A stretch of 64,000 bases of DNA from CAVRTJ01 sp964507185 (GCA_964507185.1 CAZDOY010000006.1:1-64000), one strand, 5' to 3'; numbered from the stretch's first letter, positions 17,052 to 26,044 are shown. Program-made: numbers and translations. The notes: generated by a model not told the origin, from the letters alone.

Positions 17052-18071
17052 TCACCCTTCCCCGTCCGAGAAGGAGTTCCATTCTTTGCAGTTGGGGCAC
17101 CGGTAGAGAATCTCAAGCGTCTTGTAGCCGCAGAAGATGCACGTGAAGGGGTCCATCATCTGTTCGCTCTTGGCGAGCGTCTCAGCCAGTCCATTGACGA
17201 GATCCGAGCCTATGACCTGCTTGCGGTAGAGGTCCCACAGCGTTCGCTGAACGAGCCGGGATCGCCCATAGTGGCGGACGAGTTCCTGGACGATCGCCGG
17301 TATCTGATCGGTGCGTTTGAGGTCCGAGAACTCTCTGACTTCCTGCAAGAGCGCCCTCTTCTGGTGGTTCACGTGACCGAGGACCCGGAGGTTCTCGAGG
17401 TAGCCGGCCGGGTCCTGTTTCTGGACGTAAATGTCCTTGATCAGGTCCATGACCATGAAGGCTTTGTGCGGCATTTGCTTAAGGGCCCTTTCCACGGTCC
17501 TTCTGGCGCGGTCCGGCTTGTTCACGTCCAGGTAGAGGCGGGCAAGAAANNNNNNNNNNNNNNNNNNNNNNNNNNNNNNNNNNNNNNNNNNNNNNNNNNN
17601 NNNNNNNNNNNNNNNNNNNNNNNNNNNNNNNNNNNNNNNNNNNNNNNNNGATTCCCTGAAGGTCTTCAACGCGCGGTCCATGAGACCGCCGGTCTTGAAG
17701 TCCATCCCCAGTGCATTGAGCGCCAGGACCCGTTCCTCCTCGGAGAGGTTCGAGCGCGTGAGCAGGGATTGGTGCACGCGAATGGCCCGGTCTATCTGTC
17801 CGCGCTGCCTGTAAAGGTTGCCGAGTGCCAGGTAGACCTCAATCGGCTCGGTCGAGAGTTCGACGACCTTGGACAGGTGGTCGATGGCGTTCTCCACGTC
17901 GCCGGTGAGCATCGCGTACATGCCGCGAATGTAGTGGGAGGATTGGCGGGGCTCTTTCCTCGCGGCGCTGCCGGTCCGCCCGAACGGCAGGCGGGCTCCC
18001 AGGAAGAGGCCGAAAAGAAAGACGAGGATCAGCGCAACCGTGATCCACTGACCGCCGAGGTTTTGGATCAC
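17052..18071 (-). CDS. lapB: LapB/YciM-like TPR protein with zinc ribbon (gap inside)
   Basis: An N-terminal membrane helix (about residues 8-26) is followed by tetratricopeptide repeats (for example AIDHLSKVVELS, VYLALGNLYRQRGQIDRAIRVHQSLL) and ends in a rubredoxin-like zinc ribbon: CIFCGYKT then CPNCKEWNSF. That architecture is LapB/YciM, which in E. coli controls LpxC turnover through FtsH and so sets LPS level. The GTG start overlaps the TGA of the lapA-like gene. A 100-N gap (17550-17649) removes part of the TPR region; both sides remain in the expected frame, but the length is uncertain. Neighbouring lapA and kds genes support an LPS role. Confidence 0.82.
   Translation of the reverse strand: MIQNLGGQWITVALILVFLFGLFLGARLPFGRTGSAARKEPRQSSHYIRGMYAMLTGDVENAIDHLSKVVELSTEPIEVYLALGNLYRQRGQIDRAIRVHQSLLTRSNLSEEERVLALNALGMDFKTGGLMDRALKTFREXXXXXXXXXXXXXXXXXXXXXXXXXXXXXXXXXXFLARLYLDVNKPDRARRTVERALKQMPHKAFMVMDLIKDIYVQKQDPAGYLENLRVLGHVNHQKRALLQEVREFSDLKRTDQIPAIVQELVRHYGRSRLVQRTLWDLYRKQVIGSDLVNGLAETLAKSEQMMDPFTCIFCGYKTLEILYRCPNCKEWNSFSDGEG
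17550..17649. other. Assembly gap (100 N) inside the lapB-like gene
   Basis: Placeholder of exactly 100 N; no duplicated flank is seen here. Confidence 0.99.
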
Positions 18072-18418
18072 GAGATGTTCTCCTCATCCACCGCTTGTTG
18101 TGAAATGGTGCCTTCCCTGATGGGCAGGTTCCTCAGCTGGTCGACTTCTTCTTCGAGTTCGCGGATGCGTTTCCGGAATTCCCTCGCCTGGAGGTAGTGG
18201 TCGACCTGGTCCAGGATGCCGACGATCCAGAATGTGACGAAGGCCATGACCAGGGGGAAGATGAGGATTACGGACATGGGGACGCTGTGAAACTCGACAT
18301 AGCCCGGAAAGAGAATGAAGGGGCTCGTTATGTTGAGGTTCACGAGGCACAGAACCATCCAGGCGGCGATCACCAAGATGATGAGTAGCCATTTAACGGT
18401 ACTGAAAAGGTTATGCAT
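18068..18418 (-). CDS. lapA: LapA-domain membrane protein
   Basis: A 116-residue protein with two membrane helices (about 8-27 and 46-68) and a cytoplasmic coiled coil (FRKRIRELEEEVDQLRNLP). This is the LapA (DUF1049) layout; LapA acts with LapB at the membrane in LPS assembly control. It overlaps kdsC upstream by 8 bp and the lapB-like gene downstream by 4 bp, giving an unbroken kdsC-lapA-lapB run. Confidence 0.78.
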   Translation of the reverse strand: MHNLFSTVKWLLIILVIAAWMVLCLVNLNITSPFILFPGYVEFHSVPMSVILIFPLVMAFVTFWIVGILDQVDHYLQAREFRKRIRELEEEVDQLRNLPIREGTISQQAVDEENIS

Positions 18419-18977
18419 CTTGGGCGTCCTCCCAGTATTTTTTTTCGATGAGTTCCATGACGCCGCAGGCGTGGAAATAAAGGTCTATGAACTCGCGGAC
18501 GGCGCCGGAACCGCCCTCCCGCGAGCACACGTAGTCGGCGCGGTGCCTGACCAGTTCGTGGGCGTCCGCGGGACAGGCCGTGAAGCCCACGCGTCGAAAG
18601 ACCGGAAGATCGAGTACGTCGTCGCCCATGAAGGCGACCTGCTCGGCCCCGTATTTTCCGTCGGCCAGGATGTCCGACAGCGCCTCTCCCTTGTTCATGG
18701 CGCCCTGGAAGACCCTTCGAAGACCGAACTCTTCCGCTCTCCGCGAGACCATCTCCGAGGTCCTGGCTGTCAGGATGCCTACCTCGAGGCCGTTCTTCAT
18801 GGCCAGATAGATGCCGGCTCCGTCCTTCACGTCAAACCGCTTGAACTCTCCGCCGGACTCGGCGTAATAGAGACCGCCATCGGTCATGACCCCGTCCACG
18901 TCCAGAAGCAGGAGCCGGACACGCCGAAGGCGCTCGCCGCGTTCCGAATCCAGGCTCCCTGCAACCCCTTCGTTCAT
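18411..18977 (-). CDS. kdsC: Kdo-8-phosphate phosphatase KdsC
   Basis: A 188-residue C0-type HAD phosphatase that removes the phosphate from Kdo-8-phosphate. The nucleophile motif is LLLLDVDGVMTDG (Asp26 and Asp28), followed by FDVKDGAGI, the Thr motif GILTARTSEMV, GAMNKGEAL and the metal motif AFMGDDVLDLPVF. The C-terminus (SREGGSGAVREFIDL) matches the family, in which it closes the neighbouring active site of the tetramer. With kdsD and kdsA it completes three steps of the Kdo branch. Confidence 0.93.
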   Translation of the reverse strand: MNEGVAGSLDSERGERLRRVRLLLLDVDGVMTDGGLYYAESGGEFKRFDVKDGAGIYLAMKNGLEVGILTARTSEMVSRRAEEFGLRRVFQGAMNKGEALSDILADGKYGAEQVAFMGDDVLDLPVFRRVGFTACPADAHELVRHRADYVCSREGGSGAVREFIDLYFHACGVMELIEKKYWEDAQDA

Positions 18978-19148
18978 GGGCTCTCGATCTCCGAAAACTA
19001 GTGCTTATCGTACCACGAAAGAGCCGGGAAATAAAGGGTTTTGGACAGTCGACGGCACGGGGGACGGCCTTTGTACGGAGAGCGGTTTCGGGGGGGGCGA
19101 TCCGATTCGGTGAGGATGGGTGAGATTTTGATGCAATGGTCCGAGGGG

Positions 19149-20108
19149 TCAGATCATCTGGAGACCCCAGAGATCGTGCAGGTGGAGAACGCCTTCGACG
19201 CGCGATTCTTCGTCTACGACGACGAGCGAGGTTATCTTCCGGCTCTCCATGATGCCAAGGGCCTGCACGGCCATGGCCTCCGGCCTGATCGTGAGGGGCT
19301 TCCGGGAGGCGCAGTCGGTGGCAGGCCAATCCAGGACGTCGCCTCCGTGATCCTGGAAAAGGCGGCGCATGTCGCCGTCCGTGATGACGCCTTCGAGTCT
19401 GCCTTCTCCATCGGTGACGACGGTCATGCCGAGCTTCTTGGACGAGATCTCGTAGATGGCGTCCTTGAGGAGTGTCTCCGGCGCCACGCGCGGAATCTCA
19501 CGGCCCTTGTGCATGAGTTCGTTCACGCGCATGAGGCGCTTGCCCAGCTTCCCTCCAGGGTGGAGACGGGCGAAGTCATCGGCTTTGAATCCCCTCCGCT
19601 CGATGAGGGCGGCGGCGAGGGCGTCGCCGAGGGCGAGCTGGGCCGTCGTGGACGCCATGGGTGCAAGCCCGAGCGGGCAGGCTTCCTGGTCGATGGTCAC
19701 GGTAATGTGGAGGTCGGACACCCTTGCCAGCGTTGATTTAGGGGTTCCCGTGGCCGAGGCCAGAAAAGCGCCGAGGCGCTTTATGAAGGGAGCAAGGCGC
19801 ACGAGTTCCTCCGTCTCTCCGCTGTTGCTCAGGGCGAAGACAACGTCGTCCGCCGTGACCATGCCGAGGTCGCCGTGAAGGGCCTCAGAGGGGTGGAGGA
19901 ATAAGGCCGGTGTCCCCGTGCTGGCCAGCGTGGCGGCTATCTTGTGGGCGATGAGGCCGCTCTTGCCCATGCCCGAAACCACGACCCGGCCCTTGCAGAC
20001 CAGGATCTTCTCCAGGAGATCCACGAAACCGTTGTCCAGGCTGTCCTTGAGTCTCAGAAGTGCCTCGGCTTCGATGGCCAGCACTTTCTTGGCGCCGTCG
20101 AGGGTCAT
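19149..20108 (-). CDS. kdsD: Arabinose-5-phosphate isomerase
   Basis: A 319-residue KpsF/GutQ-type isomerase that makes arabinose 5-phosphate from ribulose 5-phosphate for Kdo synthesis. An SIS domain occupies about residues 35-175 (VVVSGMGKSGLIAHKIAATLASTGTPALFLHPSEALHGDLG), followed by two CBS domains (from about 205, with LGMTVVTDGEGRLEGVITDGDMRR). Its ATG overlaps the kdsA stop by 4 bp. About 170 bp without a recognised feature separate it from kdsC. Confidence 0.94.
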   Translation of the reverse strand: MTLDGAKKVLAIEAEALLRLKDSLDNGFVDLLEKILVCKGRVVVSGMGKSGLIAHKIAATLASTGTPALFLHPSEALHGDLGMVTADDVVFALSNSGETEELVRLAPFIKRLGAFLASATGTPKSTLARVSDLHITVTIDQEACPLGLAPMASTTAQLALGDALAAALIERRGFKADDFARLHPGGKLGKRLMRVNELMHKGREIPRVAPETLLKDAIYEISSKKLGMTVVTDGEGRLEGVITDGDMRRLFQDHGGDVLDWPATDCASRKPLTIRPEAMAVQALGIMESRKITSLVVVDEESRVEGVLHLHDLWGLQMI

Positions 20109-20944
20109 GGCTTTTTCCTCGCCAGACGATAGAAGGCGTCCAGTTCCTCGGCCAGCCGGGGGAAGTCCTCCAGCGGCAGGGCGTTGGGACCGTCCGACAG
20201 GGCCTGCTCCGGCGCGTCGTGGACCTCGAAGAAGAAGCCGTCGGCGCCGGCCGCCGCGGCCGCACGCGCCAGCGTGGGAATGAACTCCCTCTGGCCCGAG
20301 GATTTGCCGTGTCCCCCGCCGGGCAACTGTACGGAGTGCGTTGCGTCGAAGACCACCGGGAAGCCGAAGGACCTCATGACGGGCAGGCCCCTCATATCCA
20401 CGACGAGGTTGTTGTAACCGAAGCTGGCGCCTCTCTCCGTCAGGATGATCTTCTCCGTACCGCTCGCGACGAGTTTCTCCACGACGTGGGCCATGTCGTA
20501 GGGGGAGAGGAACTGCCCCTTCTTCACGTTGACCGCGCGACCGGTCGCCGCGGCGGCGAGCAGCAGATCCGTCTGTCGGCAGAGGAAGGCGGGAATCTGC
20601 AGAATATCGACGACCTCCGCGGCCTTCTCGGCCTGCTGCGGCTCGTGAATGTCGGTAAGGACCGGCAGTCCCGATGCCTTGCGCACCAAGCCGAGGATCC
20701 GCAGTCCCTCTTCGAGGCCCGGTCCGCGGTAGGAGGAGATGGAGGTGCGGTTGGCCTTGTCGAAGGATGCCTTGAACACGACCGGGAGTCGCCGTTTCTG
20801 GCTCCAGGCGGCGATGTTGAGGGCGAGATCCAGGGCGTGTTCCTCCGACTCGATCACGCACGGTCCCGCTATGAATAGAGGCGTGGCCCCTCCGATGGAA
20901 ACTCCGTCTTGTATGAAAACCTCGCGGACAGAAACCTCTCTCAT
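20105..20944 (-). CDS. kdsA: Kdo-8-phosphate synthase KdsA
   Basis: A 279-residue aldolase that condenses phosphoenolpyruvate with arabinose 5-phosphate. The N-terminal LFIAGPCVIES contains the Cys that marks the metal-dependent class (metal-free enzymes have Asn here). Further blocks are VFKASFDKANRTS, GLPVLTDIHEPQQ, IPAFLCRQTDLL, NVKKGQFLSP and FDATHSVQLPGG. It lies 6 bp after pyrG, the order pyrG-kdsA-kdsD being common, and translation is probably coupled. Confidence 0.96.
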   Translation of the reverse strand: MREVSVREVFIQDGVSIGGATPLFIAGPCVIESEEHALDLALNIAAWSQKRRLPVVFKASFDKANRTSISSYRGPGLEEGLRILGLVRKASGLPVLTDIHEPQQAEKAAEVVDILQIPAFLCRQTDLLLAAAATGRAVNVKKGQFLSPYDMAHVVEKLVASGTEKIILTERGASFGYNNLVVDMRGLPVMRSFGFPVVFDATHSVQLPGGGHGKSSGQREFIPTLARAAAAAGADGFFFEVHDAPEQALSDGPNALPLEDFPRLAEELDAFYRLARKKP

Positions 20945-20950
20945 CGGGGA

Positions 20951-22582
20951 CTAACGCTCCTTCTGCGGGGCGTCTGAGCCCTCGGATCTGACCTTGTTCT
21001 GGTAGCTGGCCTTGACGAATGCCCTGAAAAGGGGATGCGGGTTCAGCGGCCTTGATTTGAATTCCGGGTGGAACTGGCAGCCCAGGAACCAGGGGTGGTC
21101 CCGGAGTTCCACGACCTCCACGAATTTCCCATCGGGTGAAAGTCCGGTGAACAGAAGGCCTGCCGCCGCAAGGGGCTCGAGATACTTCTTGTTGAACTCA
21201 TAGCGGTGCCTGTGGCGTTCTTCCACGTGCAGGTCGCCGTACGCCTTGTTCGCCAGGCTGTCGGGTTCGAAGTCGCAGGGGCATTTTCCGAGTCGCATGT
21301 TGCCCCCGTAGGTATCGTCGCCAAGCAGGTCTCTCAACTTGTAGAAGACGGGCGCCGGCGTATTCGGGTCGAATTCCGTCGAATTGGCCTTCTCCATCTT
21401 CGCCACGTTGCGGGCGAATTCGATGGTGGCCAGCTGCATGCCGAGGCAAATGCCGAAATAGGGGATCTTTTCGTTCCGGGCGAAGGTGGCCGCCTTGATC
21501 TTGCCCTCGACGCCCCTCTCGCCGAATCCGCCGGGAACCAGGATGCCGTGCACGCCGGACAGGGGGCCTGCCGGACCCTCGCGCTCTATGTCCTCGGCCT
21601 CGATCCACTTGATACGGATGCCCAGCCCGTTGGCCACGGCCCCGTGAACGAGCGCCTCCCCCAGGCTCTTGTAGGAGTCCTCGTATTGGGTGTACTTGCC
21701 CACGATTCCTATGGTCACGAGGTCGTCCGGGTGCTTGAGGGTGTCCAGGAACCCCTCCCATTTTTCCATGTGGCGTTCGTGGAGGGGGAGCCCCAGGTAT
21801 TTAAGGAGGATGTAGTCCAAACCTTCCTGGGCCAGGAAGAGGGGCACCTCGTAGATGTGCTCCACGTCCTTTGCGGTGATGACGGCCTCTTCGGTGACGT
21901 TGCAGAAGAGGGCGATCTTGGCCTTCATGTCCCTGGGGATGGAATACTCCGTCCGGCACAGGAGGATATCGGGCTGAATACCGATGGAGCGCAGCTCCTT
22001 GACGCTGTGCTGCGTGGGCTTCGTCTTGAGCTCGTGGCTCGCCTTGATGAAGGGTATGAGCGTCAGATGGATGAAAACGGCGTTGGCCTTTCCCACCTCC
22101 AGCTGAAGCTGGCGGATGGCTTCCAGGAAGGGCAGAGACTCGATGTCGCCCACCGTTCCCCCGATCTCCACGATGCAGACGTCCACGCCCTTTCCCTGGT
22201 TCTTGACGGCTTCCTTGATCTGGTTCGTGATGTGGGGGACAACCTGGACCGTGCCGCCCAGATAATCGCCCTTGCGCTCCCTCTCGATGACCTCCATGTA
22301 GATGCGCCCGGCCGTGTAGTTGTTGCCCCGGCCCGAAACCTGCGACGTGAAGCGCTCGTAGTGGCCGAGGTCCAGGTCCGTCTCGGCGCCGTCGTCGGTT
22401 ACGAAGACTTCGCCGTGTTGGAAGGGCGACATCGTGCCCGGGTCCACGTTGATATAGGGATCGAGTTTCTGAATGGTGACCTTGAATCCGCGGGATTCGA
22501 GCAGGCAGCCGATGGAAGCCGCCGCAATCCCCTTGCCGAGCGAGGATACAACCCCGCCCGTGATAAAGATGTATTTAGCCAT
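20951..22582 (-). CDS. pyrG: CTP synthase
   Basis: A 543-residue enzyme that aminates UTP to CTP. The N-terminal synthase domain begins KYIFITGGVVSSLGKGIAAASIG and contains LDPYINVDPGTMSPFQHGEVFVTDDG. The C-terminal glutamine amidotransferase domain has GGFGERGVEGKI, the nucleophile motif FGICLGMQLA (Cys) and the catalytic pair near HPEFKS. Length is standard. GGGGAG precedes the ATG. As the first gene before the kds genes it links CTP supply to CMP-Kdo formation. Confidence 0.98.
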   Translation of the reverse strand: MAKYIFITGGVVSSLGKGIAAASIGCLLESRGFKVTIQKLDPYINVDPGTMSPFQHGEVFVTDDGAETDLDLGHYERFTSQVSGRGNNYTAGRIYMEVIERERKGDYLGGTVQVVPHITNQIKEAVKNQGKGVDVCIVEIGGTVGDIESLPFLEAIRQLQLEVGKANAVFIHLTLIPFIKASHELKTKPTQHSVKELRSIGIQPDILLCRTEYSIPRDMKAKIALFCNVTEEAVITAKDVEHIYEVPLFLAQEGLDYILLKYLGLPLHERHMEKWEGFLDTLKHPDDLVTIGIVGKYTQYEDSYKSLGEALVHGAVANGLGIRIKWIEAEDIEREGPAGPLSGVHGILVPGGFGERGVEGKIKAATFARNEKIPYFGICLGMQLATIEFARNVAKMEKANSTEFDPNTPAPVFYKLRDLLGDDTYGGNMRLGKCPCDFEPDSLANKAYGDLHVEERHRHRYEFNKKYLEPLAAAGLLFTGLSPDGKFVEVVELRDHPWFLGCQFHPEFKSRPLNPHPLFRAFVKASYQNKVRSEGSDAPQKER

Positions 22583-22984
22583 AGACAGCTCCCCTAGTCC
22601 GTTCCATACGGGTCTTCAGTCTAGCATATTTCCCTGCCGTTGCCGACGCCGATCCGGTGCGCTGGGGAGCAGGGGGGAGGAGAGGCGGGCAGGCTCGGGC
22701 GCAAGGGAGATTCGGGAATTGGGACTGGGGCTTCGCAATTGAACCTCGGCAGACGGACGACCTTCAAAGCGAAAAGAAGCTGGCCGTATGGGTTCTGCGA
22801 TGGCATCTCCGGGGATTTTGTCTTATCTTTGGGTGCAGCGGAGAGCGGGCGCCGGGTGTCCCTTCCCGGTAGAAATTTTTCGCATTGACCGATGTTCCTG
22901 AATGATAGCTGCCCCGCAGGGAAGGACCTGTGAGAGGGCTGGATCCGGTCGGTTCAAACCGGCCTACAGGAAGGCTGTTCAAGC
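22583..22984. other. Divergent pyrG-cysE intergenic region with copy F of the element
   Basis: Read on the minus strand, 22775-22690 holds TTTGAAGGTCGTCC and then the heptad-like CCCAATTCCCGAATC, a degenerate copy of the dispersed element. The 22860-22984 part is the cysE leader; it holds a CCGGT/ACCGG hairpin (about 22949-22966). No convincing promoter or known riboswitch was found for cysE. Confidence 0.45.
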
Positions 22985-23644
22985 ATGTTTGATGATATCA
23001 GGGCCATATACAAGAACGATCCCGCCTGCAAGAACGTCGAGTTCCTGTTGTACCCCTGCCTGCACGCCATCGTCGTGCACCGCTACGTCACGCACCCGCT
23101 GTACAGGGCCGGTGTGCCCTTCGTGCCCCGCCTGATTTCACAGGTGATGCGATTCGCCACGGGCATGGAGATCCACCCAGGGGCGCACATCGGCAGGGCA
23201 TTCTTCTGCGATCACGGCTCCGGCGTGGTTATCGGTGAAACGGTGGAGATAGGCGAGAACTGTGTCATGTTCCACGGCGTGACGCTGGGCGGAACGGGTA
23301 AACAACAGGGCAAGAGGCACCCCACCATCGGGGACAACGTCTTCCTGGGAACCCACGCGACCATACTCGGCCCCGTCACCGTCGGCGACAACGCCATGAT
23401 CGGCGCCGAATCGGTCATTATCAACCGCGATGTCCCTCCTGAATGCACGGTGGTAGGCGCGCCGGCCGTTATCGTCAAGAGAAGCGGCCGCAGGGTCCAC
23501 GAGCCCCTCCCCGTTCCCCGCTATCGCCAGGAAGCGTTGAAGCTGGAGAACGGCGCCTCGGGGGATGGGGGTAAAGACGCCGAGGCGGACGGCGACGCCA
23601 AACAGGGCGGCGCCGGATCGGCCAGAGAGGCCAGGGCCTGCTAG
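22985..23644 (+). CDS. cysE: Serine O-acetyltransferase
   Basis: A 219-residue left-handed beta-helix enzyme that acetylates serine for cysteine synthesis. The short N-terminal helical domain (MFDDIRAIYKNDPACKNVEFLLY) is of the truncated kind seen in EpsC/CysE of many bacteria. The hexapeptide repeats include GMEIHPGAHIGRAFFCDHGSGVVIGETVEIG, and the active-site blocks HGVTLGGTGKQQGKRHPTIGDNV and VGAPAVIVKR follow. The tail after residue 175 is Gly/Ala/Asp-rich and probably disordered. It is the only plus-strand gene in the first 26 kb. Confidence 0.95.
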   Translation: MFDDIRAIYKNDPACKNVEFLLYPCLHAIVVHRYVTHPLYRAGVPFVPRLISQVMRFATGMEIHPGAHIGRAFFCDHGSGVVIGETVEIGENCVMFHGVTLGGTGKQQGKRHPTIGDNVFLGTHATILGPVTVGDNAMIGAESVIINRDVPPECTVVGAPAVIVKRSGRRVHEPLPVPRYRQEALKLENGASGDGGKDAEADGDAKQGGAGSAREARAC

Positions 23645-23850
23645 GGAACGGCCAACGGCCAAGCTTGGTTTGGGAATTAGGATTTCGGATTTAATAAACG
23701 GCAAAGAAGGGGCAGGGTTTTCTCTTCGGCCGAAGGGCCAGGACCTGAAGGCTCAAGCGAAAAACCTAAGTGGACGAGCCCTTGAAGGGCCTCCCATATC
23801 CCACTCCCTTACTCACCTACTCATCTGCACACGGACTCACGGCTTGTGGT
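23645..23850 (-). repeat. Composite dispersed element, copy G
   Basis: On the minus strand: GATGAGTAGGTGAGTAAGGG (about 23827-23808), palindrome GCCCTTCAAGGGC (23790-23778), TCGTCC, a middle part, then heptads AATCCGA, AATCCTA, ATTCCCA (23694-23664). The GTGA block is almost the same as in copy D. Confidence 0.7.
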
Positions 23851-23857
23851 TTGAATA

Positions 23858-23890
23858 AAGAAGCGGGAGGGCCGTGCCCTCCCGCTTCTT
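23858..23890. terminator. Bidirectional terminator between cysE and the M1 peptidase
   Basis: A perfect 15-bp stem (5' arm 23858-23872, loop CGT, 3' arm 23876-23890) with A-rich and T-rich ends. It serves the two converging genes. It is the strongest hairpin seen in the window. Confidence 0.88.
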
Positions 23891-23915
23891 CTTGAATGCT
23901 AATAAACCTCGAAGT

Positions 23916-25700
23916 TCAGTCCTGCGGATACGCTTCCATTTCCTCTTCGGCAACGCGGCGCGTCAAGGCGTGGAAGGAATCTTTCACCGCGGCAAAGGTC
24001 TCCTTCGCCAGGGCGCGGGACGCGGGCGTCCGCCCGAGTGCCTTGTACAGCGGCCGGATGTACTTCATGCGGCCTACGCTGGAGAGGACTTCGCGGATCC
24101 TGCCGAAGGCCGGCTGATAGCCGGACGCCGCCGCTATGCAGAGCCACTCCACCAGGATCTCGTAATTGCCCTGCCCCATCAGGCCGAAGGTGTCGTCAAG
24201 CCATTTGCACTCGTCCAGTGTCATGTCCCGCGGCAGACCCTGGAGATAGATCAGCACTTCGTCCGGGCTCCATTTTTCGGCCTCGCCGCTCTCGGGGCGG
24301 CGGCCCTCGGACCAGCCTGAGGAGAGGAACTCAAGCCGTTTGAGGCTTTCAGACTCGAAGGTAGGCGCATTGGCCGGCAGACCGGTCCCGTAGATCCACG
24401 CCTCGGCGCCGACCTTGTCGGCCACGCCCGGGAGCTTTTCATGGAGGAACTCGAGGAATTCCTCGGTCGTGATGGACGTGAACTTGCATTCCTTGATATA
24501 TGCGGCGATGAAGCGGTCGAACTGCTCCCTGCCGACGGTCTTTTCAAGGAGTGCCACAAAGCGGGCGCCCTTTTCGTAGGGAACCTCGGAGTACATGGAG
24601 TCCGGGTCTATGCCGGCCAGGTCGGTGCGCAGCTTGGTGTAGGGCGAATCCTCGCCGAAGCGCTCGAAGGCTTCGTCGAGGCCCCTACGGCCGATGGCCC
24701 AGGCCATCGCCGTGTACTCCCGACCCTTGATGGCCTCCAGGATGCGGCGCTCGGCCCAGACGGTAAAGCCCTCGTTCAACCAGAAATCGTTCATGGTGGC
24801 GTTGGTCACCAGATTTCCAGTCCAGGAGTGTGCCAACTCGTGGGCCACGACGGCCACCAGCGATCTGTCGCCCGCCAGAAGCGTGGGTGTGAGGAACGTG
24901 ATCCTGGGATTCTCCATACCGCCGTACGGGAAGGAAGGCGGGAGAACCAGCACGTCGTACTGGTCCCACTCGTAGGGACCGAACAGGCCCTCCGCCTTCT
25001 GGATCATCTCCTCCATTCCCATGAACTCCCAGTGGGCCTTGTCCACGACTTCGGGCTCGGCCCATACGCCCGACCTGTCGCTCACGGCCTTGTAGGCCAG
25101 ATTTCCTACGGCCAGGGCCAGCAGGTAGGTCGGGATCGGCTGGGGCATGTCGAACAGGAAGGTTCGGGTGCCGGGACGGGCCCCGTCCTTTTCTCCGGAG
25201 TTGCCGGCGGACATCACCGCCCGCAGGCTTTCTGGCACTGTCACCTCGGCGTGATAGGGGATTCGGACTCGCGGGCTGTCCTGCACGGGGATCATGGTGC
25301 GTGCGTGATGGGGCTGGCACTGGCTGAAGAGGTATGGATGTTTCTTGCCCGCCGTCTGTGCCGGGGACAGCCATTGGAGAGCCGTGGCCCCGGGCGATGT
25401 CTCATACTCGACAGCAACCTGCTTTGTGCCCTGGGGCAGCAGAAGTCGCAGCCTCGTTCCCAGCACCTCGTCCGGCTCTCCGAGTTCGTATTCGACGAGC
25501 CTGCCCTCGCCGGTCTTGACGGAGCGGATGCTCAGGCCGCGGGTATCCAGGTCCAGGGCGCCCTCTGCGGGCGCATCGAAGAACAGGTTGGCGACACCCG
25601 TAATCCGGCTGCCTTCGAAATCGACGGAAAACCGCCAATCGAGACGGCTGGTCAGGGGCTGATCGGAATTAAAATATGAGTGCGGGTCGACTCGGGACAT
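23916..25700 (-). CDS. M1-family aminopeptidase, leukotriene A4 hydrolase-like
   Basis: A 594-residue cytoplasmic zinc aminopeptidase. The exopeptidase motif is PYGGMENP, and the zinc site is HELAHSWTGN with the third ligand Glu in WLNEG, 18 residues further on (about residues 286-312). An N-terminal beta domain precedes these and a helical C-terminal domain (about 410-594) resembles the LTA4 hydrolase/ColAP group. It probably trims peptides from protein turnover. GAGGAG precedes the ATG. It is read alone from the promoter at 25781-25809. No signal peptide. Confidence 0.93.
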   Translation of the reverse strand: MSRVDPHSYFNSDQPLTSRLDWRFSVDFEGSRITGVANLFFDAPAEGALDLDTRGLSIRSVKTGEGRLVEYELGEPDEVLGTRLRLLLPQGTKQVAVEYETSPGATALQWLSPAQTAGKKHPYLFSQCQPHHARTMIPVQDSPRVRIPYHAEVTVPESLRAVMSAGNSGEKDGARPGTRTFLFDMPQPIPTYLLALAVGNLAYKAVSDRSGVWAEPEVVDKAHWEFMGMEEMIQKAEGLFGPYEWDQYDVLVLPPSFPYGGMENPRITFLTPTLLAGDRSLVAVVAHELAHSWTGNLVTNATMNDFWLNEGFTVWAERRILEAIKGREYTAMAWAIGRRGLDEAFERFGEDSPYTKLRTDLAGIDPDSMYSEVPYEKGARFVALLEKTVGREQFDRFIAAYIKECKFTSITTEEFLEFLHEKLPGVADKVGAEAWIYGTGLPANAPTFESESLKRLEFLSSGWSEGRRPESGEAEKWSPDEVLIYLQGLPRDMTLDECKWLDDTFGLMGQGNYEILVEWLCIAAASGYQPAFGRIREVLSSVGRMKYIRPLYKALGRTPASRALAKETFAAVKDSFHALTRRVAEEEMEAYPQD

Positions 25701-25780
25701 TTCATCTCCTCAATTTGGTTGCGGCCTGGATCCCGCTGGAACCGGGATCGCCGATATGCGCTATGCCCTTCAGGTCGTTC

Positions 25781-25809
25781 AGGATACCTGACGCGGGGCG
25801 AACCGGCAA
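25781..25809 (-). promoter_or_regulatory. Putative promoter of the M1 peptidase
   Basis: TTGCCG (25809-25804) and TATCCT (25786-25781) on the minus strand, 17 bp apart, about 80 bp before the ATG. Confidence 0.45.
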
Positions 25810-25858
25810 GCATCGGGGGAGGGATCGAGCCATCGCGTGGCCGGATAATCAAATCGTG

Positions 25859-26010
25859 GGAAGGCCTTCGAACAGATGTCGACGCCATGGCGCCGACAGG
25901 CGGCGGTGGAGCATCGGCCATCGACGTCATCTTGTTCCCAGGACATCCAATCTTCTGTTCTCCAAATCCGAAATCCCGATTCCCAAATCACAAATCCCGC
26001 ATTCCCCCTA
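25859..26010 (+). repeat. Composite dispersed element, copy H
   Basis: GGCCTTCGAA (25863-25872) and, after a GC-rich middle, heptads AATCCGA, AATCCCG, ATTCCCA, AATCACA, AATCCCG (25965-25999). It ends about 6 bp before the -35 box of the rplY promoter and sits at the strand switch. Confidence 0.6.
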
Positions 26011-26015
26011 AGTAC

Positions 26016-26044
26016 TTGTCAGCAGGGCTCATATTTGCTAAAGT
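26016..26044 (+). promoter_or_regulatory. Putative rplY-pth promoter
   Basis: TTGTCA (26016-26021), 17-bp spacer, TAAAGT (26039-26044). A small hairpin GGGGGTACTCCCC follows in the leader. Confidence 0.5.

Noticed and set aside
22945..22975. tRNA fragment: GGTTCAAACC looks like a T-arm
   Set aside because: The stem does not pair as a T-arm and no acceptor, D or anticodon arm is present. It is a plain leader hairpin before cysE.
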